Shown: positions 1-10,441, numbered from the stretch's first letter. The stretch is DNA of 23,033 nt from Botryllus schlosseri (GCA_000444245.1 ATSW01006289.1:1-23033), one strand, 5' to 3'. Made by a program: numbers and translations. The notes: generated by a model not told the origin, from the sequence alone.

Positions 1-71
1 GTGAGTGAGTGAGTGAGTGAGTGAGTGAGTGAGTGAGTGAGTGAGTGAGTGAGTGAGTGAGTAAGTGAGTG
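1..71. repeat. (GTGA)n microsatellite
   Basis: About seventeen tandem GTGA units run from the first base, with one GTAA variant near the right end. The array begins at the window edge, so its true length is unknown. The motif resembles a splice donor (GTGAGT), but no exon was seen next to it. Confidence 0.97.
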
Positions 72-1619
72 GGCCCATCAGATCGGGACGCACACCAGAG
101 TGCTTCTAGCGTACAACGGAGCCTCGACCAGTATGGCTATGATTATACATATGTATTGCAAGTTGCAATAAAACTCCGTGATGTTACATCATCAGCAAAG
201 TAAGTGACATATCGTATGTTTCCATGTATTACTTAAAGAGATGATGATGAATTCGCGTCTAGAAACCTGGTGGAGCAAGTGAAAGTGAAGTTATCGTGCC
301 AGCAATTTCGGAGTTAGTTGGATTTTCGTTTAGCTGCAGTTCCATTGCGGTCGCTTTCAGAAGAAAATGGCCTTTAGTGCCCCGCGCGACTATAGCTACC
401 AAATCACCATAACTTTTCGTAACAAGAATACTCGCAATTTCGGTGCGTATAGTAATCCTGCGGGGACTTTCTACTTCTGTAATTAGAAACTTTCATGAGC
501 AAGCAAACAGTGCTGGTACGGAACACCACAAGGGCTGTCCCCGGTGCGAAATCCCCCCGTAGCCAATTTTACATGGATATTTAGCGTTTGGGTGGTCCAT
601 TACTACTGTCCGCTGAATACGACCGTACGCTTTGTATGCAATCAAAATGCGGCCGTGAATAGCAAAAAGGCTGAACTGCCCTGCATTATCAGTTCATTAG
701 GACGAGGTCAACTATAAAACTAGCGGACAATGTTCGTAATAGGAAACTCGAATCGGACTGTAGCGAACACCCCTGTTTCAAAAGTACATGGAGATTTCCC
801 GACAGAATAACACATCCCGTGTCACGGGAGGTCAAGCCATACAAAACGAATAAGAACACAATTAGTGAACTTTAGCGACCGCTATCTCATTTCAGTACGA
901 GACGCGTGGCACAATGACAAATCGCGTCACGTCTACCAGCGCAGTTTCAAAAGTCAATCATGACATTTATGACATCAAGCTATGCTACAACCGGTGCCAG
1001 ATGAGGAGTTGAACTCTTCGATTAAAATAGATAAAATGTGTAGATAGTTTATTAATTTATAAGAGGTGATATTTAATAACCATGCAAGTTATGAAATGAT
1101 GAAATGCTATGGTGGTGGTGGAACGTCGTGTCCACTGTCCAGTGGCGTGAAGCCATTCCAAGGCGAAGCCTCGCAATTCTAAACTGGTATCTGGAATGGA
1201 ACAGTAAAAATCACGCTGATTCGCAATGAACATTCATCTTGTTTTGGTTTCATGTGAAAATTAAACAGTTTAACGGTTTGGTGATGACTCTGTTGACTCT
1301 GTTGACGAACAGTTCATCTGCGCACCAGTAATCTATAGTAATGTATTGTCTAGTTGGATGTGAATTGTGGTAGATTTTTGCTCTTATCAATGTGCGAAAA
1401 TGTGGGGTTCCGCGTAGGCTTGCGGATCAGCGTAATTGTTCCGCGGGTTAGTCAATGCAGACCCCATACAATGCACATTGCGATACACACGACATGACAA
1501 TGCGCTGTTGGCGAAAAGAATGTATTCACACCCAAAAGGTGGTACGCGAATATAACCCAACTCATAATTATATGGCGGTTACAAATCTTACGTGCCTACG
1601 TGCATATCATTCTACGCCC
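72..1619. other. Unassigned DNA, no supported gene
   Basis: No recognisable repeat, RNA gene or conserved protein was seen. The only coding-like item is a 39-codon frame at 367-486 (+) that starts in a good Kozak context (AAAATGG), reads MAFSAPRDYSYQ and ends in TAG. It follows a CTGCAG that could serve as an acceptor. Such a short frame is expected by chance, so it is not called as a gene. Imperfect 9-bp tandem units (TGACTCTGT) lie at 1285-1306. Confidence 0.5.
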
Positions 1620-1757
1620 CTACGACCGTGCGAGATAGCGTAATGGCGATCCGTCCGGCTTTTTGCTCGGTAGTGGTTTCAATCCCCGTCCGAGTCAGAC
1701 CGAAGACTCGAAAACTGGTATAGCTACCCTGCTAGGCGCTCAGCATCTACAGATAGC
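1620..1757 (+). repeat. tRNA-derived SINE, diverged
   Basis: A Pol III-type head is visible. A box-like TAGCGTAATGG lies near 1634, and a B box-like GGTTTCAATCCC lies about 40 bases later, which is the normal A-B spacing for a tRNA gene. After the tRNA-like part comes a tail with CGAAAACTGGTATAGCTACC and GCTAGGCGCTCAGCA. From memory this tail type accompanies tRNA-derived SINEs in invertebrates, but I could not check it. The tRNA head does not fold cleanly, so it is not an active tRNA gene. Ends are approximate. Confidence 0.45.
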
Positions 1758-1786
1758 GAGAAGAAAAATTGGTGGTGCAGACTTAC

Positions 1787-1882
1787 CTTACTTAAAGTTG
1801 GTATCGCATCTCGATCGATGGTGCAGGTGACAAGAGATCCCATATCTATTTTTCTCGCTCTACGTGCAATCAACATTTGCAT
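1787..1882 (-). other. Possible short coding exon with donor site
   Basis: On the minus strand a frame of 32 codons opens with ATG at 1882 (a second in-frame ATG lies at 1843) and ends exactly at a near-consensus donor, AAG|GTAAGT, at 1786-1781. Part of the predicted peptide is MGSLVTCTIDRDAIPTLSK, leaving in phase 0. No upstream stop lies within the 96 bases. No partner exon was found on the minus strand at lower coordinates, and the window ends 1.8 kb away. The frame is short and the peptide is not recognised, so this rests on the splice signal alone. Confidence 0.18.
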
Positions 1883-1963
1883 TAAAATGACGTCTTTTAT
1901 TTAGACGTGGTGTATGTCGGAGGTAGGTTCGGGTTTCGAGTACGACGGGTATACTCACGCCCA

Positions 1964-2006
1964 GTACGGGTGTGCACTCTGTGTACGGGTGTGCAGTGCA
2001 CTCTGT
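1964..2006. repeat. Short tandem duplication with an inner duplication
   Basis: The 19-bp unit GTACGGGTGTGCACTCTGT (1964-1982) is followed at once by a 24-bp version that differs only by a second copy of GTGCA inside it. It looks like replication slippage at two scales. Confidence 0.85.
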
Positions 2007-2049
2007 GCGGTAACAGCAAATGCGATGTAATGAACTTATGGGAGGATGC

Positions 2050-2115
2050 CGCAGCGACCACTTATGGTATATCAATCTAAAACTCACCTCGGCCTAATGG
2101 CCCATGTCAAAGTGT
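2050..2115 (+). repeat. Short third copy of the CACCTCGGCC-type repeat
   Basis: The stretch with CTCACCTCGGCCTAATGG resembles the core of the longer related pair at 5960-6100 and 8640-8755 (ACCCACC followed by a GGCC-rich tract). Only about 60 bases can be aligned by eye, so the homology is tentative. Confidence 0.3.
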
Positions 2116-2493
2116 TCGGTGTTCAATCTTCGGCTTCGGTCTTTCGGGTGTCTTTCTTTGTTAGACGCGTTTCCTTGCTCTTTTCGTTCGTCCTTCACCG
2201 AGTGTTTGGGCGCCACAAACATAATAATATAATGTACCTTTAACCTAGATATAGTTCTCACGAAACTGTTTTTGCAGACACAACTCGCAGTGATATATCT
2301 CGCGCGTACAGATAGCGATGTCTCGTCTTGTTCATATTATCGGTTCATCGATGAATATGAGAAAAGGTAGGAAGAATTGCAGAAGATTGAAGACAGATAA
2401 AGCATGGCGCGGGACATCGCCTGATGTTTCGTTCGAGTATGAGCATGAAAACCCTCGTCCAATTCTACTTTTCGAAACTACTTACGTGACTAC

Positions 2494-2783
2494 TTGAAAA
2501 TTGAACTCGATTACGAAGTAGGAAGGAATACAACAAAAATCTACTTCAATTCATATCACATCATATTTCATTCTCATATGCATGAGAATGGAAAATGCCT
2601 GTACAGCAAGCTTGGCTCACTTCGCACGATGCGGTTCTCCTGTAGCATTTTCAGGGAACCAAAGATTACATTAGAATTAAAATTAGAGCATAGAAACATT
2701 TCACAAATTAGATTATAATTAGATTACCGGCGTTTCGTTCTAATCAGTCTAATTAGACAAAGAATTAAACTAGAATCATCTAG
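2494..2783 (+). repeat. Unclassified ~340-bp dispersed repeat, copy 1
   Basis: One of four copies of the same sequence in this window. Shared landmarks read here on the plus strand are GTTCTCCTGTAGCATTTTC, then an AT-rich stretch with ATTAGATTACCGGC, then a 3' end of the form ACTAGAATCATCTAG followed by T. A small hairpin (CATTCTCAT, 4-base loop, ATGAGAATG) lies at 2568-2589. The left part is more diverged than in copies 3 and 4. No open frame, Pol III boxes or clear terminal inverted repeat was seen, so the class is unknown; a non-autonomous DNA element is the simplest guess. Confidence 0.75.
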
Positions 2784-2835
2784 TTTCTCAATTCTGATCT
2801 TGATGGGCAGTCAGTTGATACCTGACGCTCTAAAA

Positions 2836-2960
2836 CGGGGGTGGCCAACCTGCGGTAGTATGAAAACTCTGCGGCCGTCTACACATAATTATATTAGCGT
2901 GTGTTTGCGGCCGTCAACATGCGAATTGAATTGGCGAATTGGCTGTCAAATTTTAGAGAT
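2836..2960 (+). mobile_element. hAT-type terminus, solitary
   Basis: CGGGGGTGGCCAACCTGCGG matches the common hAT terminus CAGGGGTGGCCAACC, and it is followed by the usual GCGGCC-rich subterminal sequence (GCGGCCGTC occurs twice). No matching right end was found downstream, so this is a truncated or decayed copy and its right limit is arbitrary. Confidence 0.55.
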
Positions 2961-3462
2961 ACTATTATTCCTTCTCTCAACGAAAAATACCTAACAGCGC
3001 TAATAGGTACATTTTAATCAGCGCAAATCATTTCATCCGTGGATTTATTGAGAAATATTCCATTTCAATATATAAAAACGACCAGTGCGTTTCTCAACAC
3101 ATGCTCATGACACACGCATTATCGCACGGACACTGTCGATCAACTATAATAACCTCGTCGTATAAACTGATGATTCAAGGTTGACATCGATTGGCGGTCT
3201 CGAAGAGGGGATTTCGTCTTCATTCACTTTCGCCTGTGTCATTATATTCATTCGACATTCTTTTCCCGACCAAAATTATGACTTGTAAACGGATAAAGTA
3301 TGCCCCCGAAGATATTGTACAAATCATCAATCGGCATGGAAAGTGTAACAACCTTGTAACGAACTCTTACTGTAACGTGCAATTGAGAACACAACTAGCC
3401 TTCATATCGACAGTAGACATCCTTTTAAAACCGAATACGCTGCTAATTCGTCTCAATATTCA

Positions 3463-3551
3463 ATTGAATAGTATATTCATATTGAAATAAACCCGAATGT
3501 TTTCGACTGAGTCAGGGGTAATCGTCGTTCAATGTGAATATACCATTCAAT
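3463..3551. repeat. 24-bp inverted repeat (hairpin/cruciform)
   Basis: Arms 3463-3486 and 3528-3551 are reverse complements at 22 of 24 positions, with a loop of about 41 bases. The right arm overlaps a second inverted repeat, AATATACCATT-C-AATGGTATATT (3536-3558), so alternative hairpins compete. It may be the remnant of a small palindromic MITE; no target duplication was recognised. Confidence 0.75.
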
Positions 3552-3558
3552 GGTATAT

Positions 3559-4058
3559 TAAAGTCATGTACCTCCAAGAAGCTCGCCATAATGTTGTTCC
3601 TGATATAATAGGCTAATTTGAGAATAAATAGTAGGTTTTCGGGTACTTGTGCTCTTTCTTTGTGGTTAAATCAGAGATTACCTTATCCAAACTCCCGTTA
3701 TTACCATTTTTGGCCACGAATAAAATTTATTCGCATGAATATCCTGCTGCTGTTTAGATTTGCTTTGGTTTCACTGCAGCTATAATCCCTGAACACCAAG
3801 AAATATAATACGTGCTTCGCATACGTGTGAATAAATGATCTGCTAAAGCTAATCAAGTAAACCTTGTCCGATTTCACGTCATGATACCAAAATTATATTC
3901 GAAAAGTCTATAATTTCGATTCAAATGAATTTGGGGACTAGTTATATGCGCAAAATTGCGCATGACAGCAACGTGGTTTTTGCACTCGAAATCCACACCA
4001 AGCGTTTGTCCACGAATATGATTGCTAGGGCAAGTTTTTGTAACAGTCGAATCCGTGG
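3559..4058. other. Unassigned AT-rich DNA
   Basis: No gene, RNA gene or repeat terminus was recognised. Overlapping short frames occur on both strands near 3.9-4.1 kb, but neither has splice sites or a recognisable peptide. Confidence 0.5.
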
Positions 4059-4143
4059 AAAGTTGCATTTATTTTTCACAAAAGTTGCAGTAAAAAGTTG
4101 CATTTATTTTGCACAAAGTTGCACTAAAAAGTTGCATTCATGA
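4059..4143. repeat. 34-bp tandem repeat, 2.5 units
   Basis: Units begin at 4059, 4093 and 4127, with the core AAAAGTTGCATTTATTTT followed by GCACAAAGTTGCACTA. The first two units differ at only a few positions and the third is cut off. Isolated AAGTTGCA words continue to about 4300, which suggests an older, wider array. Confidence 0.85.
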
Positions 4144-4602
4144 AAGATCGAAAAAGTTACAAATGGTCGCTTGGAAAAAATGAAGAAAAGTTGCAAAACG
4201 CTGCAATGTAAGAATCCTCCAAACAGCTTAAAACACCATACCACATAACTTCTAAGAGGAAGCTGCCGGAAGCTGTAAAAAAAAATTCAAAAGTTGCAAA
4301 AACTTGCCCCAATTATCACACGTCTGGTCGTCTTGTAAGTACTCGTTATATTTTGCTGTAGAGACTCTAAAAATAATCTCGCTAAAAATATAGCTGTGAT
4401 TATTACGATTGGCAGCTACCACACATTGAACGCTTGCAAACGTTGGCGGTTCATCATCAGGTCCTGAGTTTTAGCCACAACATGGTCAGACCCAAGCACT
4501 TGCTTGTGGCTTTGCAAACGTGATAAGTAGTCATCGTGGGTACTCGCGTAGATATAACAACGACAATTTTTACTGAAAACTAAAGGAAATGATGGTCCAC
4601 GG

Positions 4603-5105
4603 CAGTGGTTCTCAAACTTTGGGCGCGCTCCTTTTGGGGTGGGGGCGTGAAAGGATCTCCGGGGAGGCGCCAAGCCGCCTGAGAGAAATGCTTGCACTAA
4701 TCAGAAGATGTCCCTGATGAAGTGTAACTGGTGAATGCGTGTAGCTGTGCCGTTGGTTTTTGATTTAGCTTATGCATGCTCATTGCTCCCTATGGTCAGG
4801 TACGTTTAAGATAAACTCAGCTACCATTGCACATGATTATGTTTAACAAAATATTCAACTGGAAATATTTTCGCGCGCCGCACGATGTACCTCCGGCCCA
4901 TAATGATTGCTCTGTGTATAGTCCGAATTCCAAATTTAAGAAGTGTCTCATCAGCAATAGCATCTTCCATGCCAGCAAACAATGCGTAGGGATTGCAAAC
5001 GTTCTGGCTTTTCCTTTTAATATTTTTTGATATGACGACAAGGGGTATGCGAACTTTTTCACTATCATCAAAGGGGCCAGGCGTGTCAAAGTTTGAGAGC
5101 CACTG
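4603..5105. mobile_element. Complete hAT-type MITE (503 bp)
   Basis: The left end CAGTGGTTCTCAAACTTTG and the reverse complement of the right end, CAGTGGCTCTCAAACTTTG, match at 18 of 19 bases. Flanking 8-mers GTCCACGG (4595-4602) and GTCTAGGG (5106-5113) agree at 6 of 8 positions, fitting an aged 8-bp target duplication. The CAGTGGTTCTCAA terminus and 8-bp duplication are hallmarks of hAT elements. No transposase is encoded, so it is non-autonomous. Confidence 0.9.
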
Positions 5106-5475
5106 GTCTAGGGATTCCGTACGTTCAGTATAATCGATCGATGATGGTTGCTCTCAAATTTTCAGGCAGCATCTGTACGATTAACGCAAGATGACTACTG
5201 AAACTATACAAATTGGTGCAATATTTGGACATATATTCAGTTATTATGTTACAGGGACTACTTCAACCCGTCGTTACGGCAATTTCTCTCCTAAAACGCT
5301 ATTGAAACTATCCTCAAACTATGCTTTCTACTTTACGGAATCCAAAGTCTGAATAACAGGGAGACCAATACCATGAGCATTCAAGCATTACGGACATCAT
5401 TGAGCTCGCGCGACGATTCAAGAAAGGCGGGAAAACACTCCTGCCTATATGCAGACTTGACCAACTAGGAGATGT

Positions 5476-5820
5476 CAGTTGTCTAATTAGTAGACTAATT
5501 AGAGTGAAATGCCGATAATCTCATTCTAATCCAATGTGTGGAATGTTTATACGTTCCCATTTTCATTTGAATTCAATTTCTGCTTTTTCCTGAAAATGCT
5601 GCTTAAGAACTATATACAGTGCGAAACAAGCCAAGCTTGATATATAGACACTTTCCATTATCGTGTTTATCAGAACGTACTCTGATTTGATGTGAACTGG
5701 ATATGATTTTTGTTGTATTTCTACGAAATTCGGTGTTGAGATCAATTTCCTTGTTTTCGGGAATTCAGTATTTCTTATTCTAATCTAATTTGGAAAAGCT
5801 GAAAATTTTCTAGTTGTCTA
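5476..5820 (-). repeat. Unclassified ~340-bp dispersed repeat, copy 2
   Basis: Reverse-oriented copy of the repeat at 2494-2783. Read on the minus strand it contains AGCATTTTCAGGAAA, GAGATTATCGGCATTTCAC and a terminal CTAATTAGACAACT. AGTTGTCTA occurs at both ends in the same orientation on the plus strand. The far end (5790-5820) keeps sequence that copy 1 has lost. Confidence 0.72.
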
Positions 5821-5929
5821 ACTCTGCGTCTATATAGACATTGTGGTGGATCGAACACAAATAAAGCCAGACTGATAAATTTTAATGAAAAAATATCAGC
5901 GCCCTTTCGTTTTATCACAAATCCAAAAG

Positions 5930-6100
5930 AATCAGTTCAGTTTACTAAGAATTTTCATCAATTCAAAACACCACAAGACTGAGATACAAGGAAAAGATAG
6001 GAAGGTGTCGAAACGACTTGGAGTAGTCTTTGAAATCAGACACCCACCCGGGTCTGGGCGATGTCAAGAAGAGGCCTGCGCACTGAATGAAGAGTAAAAG
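5930..6100 (+). repeat. Dispersed repeat pair, member 1
   Basis: Aligns by eye with 8600-8755. Both contain GAAAAGATAGGAA, then CTTGGAGTAGT or TCTGGAGTTAT, then ATCARACACCCACC. Similarity upstream of GAAAAGATAGG is weaker. The family is not recognised, and no coding frame is shared by the two copies. Confidence 0.5.
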
Positions 6101-8599
6101 AAGATGATACAAAAAGACTAGCGACAAAATGAGGTGGCCTGTGACGGAAGGCGAGATCGAGATGTCATGCTTTCAAAGGACATAGCTAGATTCGTGCCAT
6201 GGTGTTTCAAATAAACTATGTAATATCTTCAAACTCGCCGTTTCAATTCGCAATACTTCTGAATAAAATGCAGGCGGATATGATTGTAATCCGTCTGCAC
6301 AGATTTTGCTTCAGGACATTCGAATTCTCACGCGCAACGTAATTATGTCGTCTGGCGACGATGGGAATTTTATGCGTCATGCACATCCTCTTTTTTTCTT
6401 TACGTAATTATCGGACATCTTTGAGTATACAGAGCGGGATTGGCAGAAACTGGAAGCGGAAACCTGCATTTACATTAAAGTAGAATGTGCAAGTTGTTCG
6501 GCGCGCGAAACCAAAACTATGCTACATTTGCAAAGAAATTTACTACACTAAAAATCTATATATATATAAACCGTTAACTCCATTGAGACCATCAACAGAA
6601 CGCAAGGTATAGTTCATACCAAGGTTGAGATGCGTCGTAAAATGGGATTAGCGTATATGTATACAGGATGTTACTACAGGCCATGATGCATTTCTTATGC
6701 AATGAGTATTTTTATACCGCAATATGATGTTGTTAGAATTGCTTCAACGCAGAAGTATCTGCAATTTCAAGCAAAAGGGTTTTGCTAAACAGGCGTCAAT
6801 ACTTCATGCTACAAACTACCGCATCTTAGTTCCTATTGAATAACACGTAGACACCATTCATGTAATACAATTATTCTACCTGTTGAATTCTACCTACACT
6901 AGTGAATCGACAGAAGTTGTTGTACATAATTGGATGTCATAAGTATAATAAAAGCCCGCAAACGTGATTTTGAGAAATTTTGGTACTAAATTTCGGTCTA
7001 TTGCACAATGTTGGTGCGATGAAACAAACCTATTAATTATGTCTGCCCTCTCTGCGAACCGACTTTTTTTTCAAAAGAAAAACTTTATTGGACAAAGATC
7101 TGTTTGTTTACGAGGCTGTTGTCAATTATTCCAAAGATCTATCGTATGCTTCTCGTATTCGGAAGTTGCATATACTTTACAGACAAATATACTCACAGGA
7201 TTCATGGACTCCTATTGACTGCAAAATTACTAAGAATTGTCCTTCGTGGCAATAGCTGAAATCGGGCATATGATAGTTATAGAGAGCGGTCAACCTCGGC
7301 TTCCTCTTGACTGTCTAAGGACAGGGTATGGCCTTCCATTATTCTATGCAGTCTGCGGTTAACTATAAAAATGCATGATATCATAAAACGCAGTGTCGTA
7401 TATTTGTGCTGTTGATTTGAACTCGAAAATCTTAAAAGGGAATGGAGCGAGTTCGATCAACGTGTCTGAACCGTAGACAAAATATAGTATCGCCAAAGGA
7501 CAACAACTGTGTATATTCGTTAAGATCGCTCGGTAGTGCATCGAGAATCGCGAACAAACTGTTTCTTCGTAATAGAAGCAAGTGTTCGAAGATGAGTCTG
7601 CATATATTTTATCGTATGGTTCAATATGTTGTCCACTGGAGAATGATGAGACCCGCAGAACAATCAGTAAAATGAAGGGTGTGGAGCGTATTGGAAATGT
7701 AATAAATTGATGGGACGATGGATAAAAAATAGTGTACAAGTAGTTTGTAAGAAATAACGGAATGTTATTGGCAAAACTGTGCCATAGATAACAGTGTTTG
7801 AGATTCAGACACCTGGACTATAATTCCAAGCAGGTTTGTAGGTTCCGAAACGGGTATAGTTTGTATATGTGGAGAAAGTAGACACATCGATAATTTAGCT
7901 TTGAAACGTCTATTTCTTCAATAAAACTTTTTCAGCTGTCGAAATAGGTCATCAGAATAATTTAAGCACAATGAATGTTATCACTATTTCTAATGCACTG
8001 GAACTTAGCCAACAGTTTTTCATCTCGAAAATATTATGCATTGCATATATCATGAATTCCTAAGATGTTTGACCTAAATAACTAAGGACTATTTGGAAAC
8101 GTTACCAATTTTGCTCAAACGTGATATCGAGTGTATAGATAGACGAGCAGGAAAGAATAAATCAAGCAAATAATTTAAAACCATCAAAGGCTGGACACTC
8201 AATTTATCTTACCCTTAAAGTGGAATTGCCAGCGAAATATTAATAATAGGTTTCAGAGAGACGCTGGTTTGATTACACTTTTTCTAAAGAACCAATTGTT
8301 GTTCTTAATTCGCACACACAGTGCATTAGATTAAAATATTTTGATGAAGCAGTTATTGTTTAGGCTTATTGTAATAATTGTACATTGCAAGAATTATCAT
8401 GGAGTAATTTACAGCATGGTTGTTATCGATTGATAAGTCTCGCATTCATCGTTAGCATTTCTCGGTTCAATCTACATAACATCAAAGAAAAGATGTAACG
8501 CCCAATAATGTCATGACGCCAGGAAAACAAAACAAATTGCTCATTCTGTAACCGCTGGAAACCGGATTTAAATGAATGTGCAACAGTTATTTATATCTG
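6101..8599. other. Unassigned AT-rich DNA
   Basis: About 2.5 kb with no recognised gene, RNA gene or transposon terminus. The longest frame in the window (126 codons, minus strand, 7359-7739) lies here, but it looks like nothing known, has a weak start context, and is crossed by another frame on the plus strand. A short (TA)n run lies near 6560. Confidence 0.5.
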
Positions 8600-8755
8600 G
8601 TTTGTTTCAGTTTCTTTTCATTTTATCTATTTAAATTACCACGCGATTGCGGGTAAATGAAAAGATAGGAAAGATCCCAAACAATCTGGAGTTATATAGT
8701 GTTTTATCAAACACCCACCTCGGCCTATAACACGAAATGAAGAGGAATGCTTATA
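8600..8755 (+). repeat. Dispersed repeat pair, member 2
   Basis: Partner of 5930-6100. GAAAAGATAGGAA is identical in both, followed by a diverged spacer and ATCAAACACCCACCTCGGCC. It ends just before the hAT terminus at 8767. Confidence 0.5.
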
Positions 8756-8766
8756 ATATAATGGAT

Positions 8767-9610
8767 CAGTGCTCTTCAACCGGGTGTATCGTACACCCTA
8801 GGTCGGGGTGACCAGCCTTTTCGACCAAAGGTCCACATAAAATTCACGAACTATTGCGCGGGCCACTTGAATGGTGAATCATTTTTTAGTCGTCCGATAG
8901 GAGCGAGCCGGATTAGGTAACGCTAAAACAAGACTTATTATTGTACGCATTAAAATCGGTAGCATTTATGTCATGATGACAGGTAATGTATGACGTAACC
9001 GCGCGTAGGTCGAGAATTTTTCAAAGTTAATAAATGAATTTGGTCAATAATATTGTTTCTCACCGCATAATACCGCTGGGCTGAGTTCGCAAGGACAGGA
9101 CTATTCGGCGCCTGGATATATCAATATCGAAGGTTACGGCGAAAATGCATCTATCATTTTGTGCCTTGGTGACATCGCCAACGATCCTCCTACAAGCGCA
9201 AACGGGAATTCGCATGTTGGACGAGTTCTCTAATAGTAGCGAAATTAGCTAGACTCAATTCTGCACATTTCGCGAATTTTTAAGTTTTTAAAATCTGCAG
9301 CGAAATATTTTACTTCATGGCAATATTCCTATACGAAGATCTACGAAAATGTCGCTAGCCCCTGGATACGCCACTGCGTCGGAACTTATATTTTAGTCAT
9401 CAACATCCCGAATTTTGCGGGCACACCAATCAATTCTTGCTTTGGCCTTGCAAGTTCACTGATTGATTATCTGGACCAATTTATTTTTTAAAATAAAACT
9501 AATTTCGAAAAATACCTCGTGGGTCACTCAAAACCCTCTCGCCAGCCCTGCCCTAGGGCGTATCATCATTTTTCCAGGGTGTAGGCTACCACTTATAGGG
9601 GGTGTACATG
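8767..9610. mobile_element. Outer hAT-type element, interrupted
   Basis: CAGTGCTCTTCAACCGGGTG at 8767 resembles the CAGTGGTTCTCAACCGGGG terminus of hAT MITEs, and the palindromic GGGTGTATCGTACACCC next to it is typical of such subterminal sequence. The element is split at 8803 by another hAT element (8804-9550). After the insertion, GGGCGTATCATC and CCAGGGTGTAGGCTACC appear to continue the outer element. A right terminal repeat was not found, so the right limit is approximate. Confidence 0.55.
8804..9550. mobile_element. Inner hAT-type element inserted in another hAT
   Basis: The left end CGGGGTGACCAGCCTTTTCG and the right end CGCCAGCCCTG (reverse complement CAGGGCTGGCG) fit the hAT terminus CAGGGGTGGCCAACCTTTT. 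The flanking 8-mers CCCTAGGT (8796-8803) and CCCTAGGG (9551-9558) match at 7 of 8 positions. The element is 747 bp with no transposase frame. Inside it, at 9357-9376, GCCCCTGGATACGCCACTG is the reverse complement of another common MITE-type terminus (CAGTGGCGTATCCAGGGGC), which may mark a third nested insertion whose other end I could not find. Confidence 0.72.
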
Positions 9611-10231
9611 TACAGGGGTGAGATATCGCAACTACAACTCAATGCAACTTGCAGCCGATGATGACCCTTTTCTTCAATTTTTTAGTCATCCTGGTGCTAT
9701 AGGGCGAAATGGCGAAATACTGGGTTACAGTAATGACCTTCAGTTTAGTCGTCAGCTTCCCGCTCAGAGCCAGTTTATTTATTTTGTGGAGTTAGATCAA
9801 TTTACGGTTTTCAATCCTAAAAATAAACTTTACGGGTATTTCTTCCTGTAGTAAGAGGTAAGCTACATGCATGTAAATAGAAACGGTATGCAGTTCGAGA
9901 GCCCTTGGTATATATATTTTAGAACCAACTTTCGATTGCGTCGAAAACAGCGATCTTTTTTTAAAGAATTGGGTGAGATAGCGAGATTCGATCGAAACAG
10001 TTGCAACTATAGAGTGACTCTCGTAAACAAAATGGCGTAACCCGCGACGACAATACCGTTTTAATATTAAAATCATGTTATGGTGCTTATAACATCTGTG
10101 GTCTTCTGCACCACAAGCCAATAAATTTCATCAGCAACATATAATCTAATTGATTAATTTAGTATGTGATATTCGCGGTAGTAAGTTAACTGTCTACTCT
10201 ATAATCATATATACGTCGTCCTGATGAAGAT
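9611..10231. other. Unassigned DNA
   Basis: Two overlapping frames of 77 and 109 codons run in opposite directions here. Neither resembles a known protein or is bounded by good splice sites on both sides. No repeat terminus was seen. Confidence 0.45.
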
Positions 10232-10441
10232 TCAAAATCGATTTCGTGTTATGAGATATTGGTGCAAGTCAAAATGTTGTCTAAGGTAAATGGGATGCTC
10301 TTTCACTGAGCGGTTGGTCTCATTATCCAGTGCCGGACAATCGGTCAGAAAATGGCTGACGTCTGCGGTAACTCCACAATGGGACAATACCTTTTCGCGG
10401 CAAGCGTGTAATTCTGCGGTGCGGCCTCTATCAGTAAGCTG
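10232..10441 (-). pseudogene. Decayed LINE polyprotein C-terminus
   Basis: On the minus strand an open frame of 69 codons without a start runs from a TGA at 10444-10442 to a TGA at 10234-10232. It contains TDRGRTAELHAC, then LSHCGVTADVSHFLTDCP, then HFDLHQYLITRNRF. The pattern H-C-G, followed by V-x-H-F-L-x-D-C-P, is the Cys/His motif that follows the reverse transcriptase in many non-LTR retrotransposons. Upstream sequence in other frames is broken and no reverse-transcriptase core was found, so only the tail remains. A host zinc-knuckle exon is a less likely reading. Confidence 0.42.

Noticed and set aside
1-71. GTGAGT motifs as splice donors
   Set aside because: They are simply the period of the microsatellite, with no exon beside them.
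367-486. 39-codon frame with a good Kozak context
   Set aside because: Too short to separate from chance; no conserved motif and no clear partner exon.
3191-3490. 99-codon plus-strand frame
   Set aside because: It lacks an ATG at its start, the peptide is not recognised, and its end falls within a hairpin-forming repeat.
7359-7739. 126-codon minus-strand frame, the longest in the window
   Set aside because: No resemblance to a known protein, no splice sites at its ends and an overlapping plus-strand frame. One frame of this length is not surprising in 23 kb of both strands.
9792-10121. 109-codon minus-strand frame
   Set aside because: Unrecognised peptide without splice or promoter support, overlapped by another frame.
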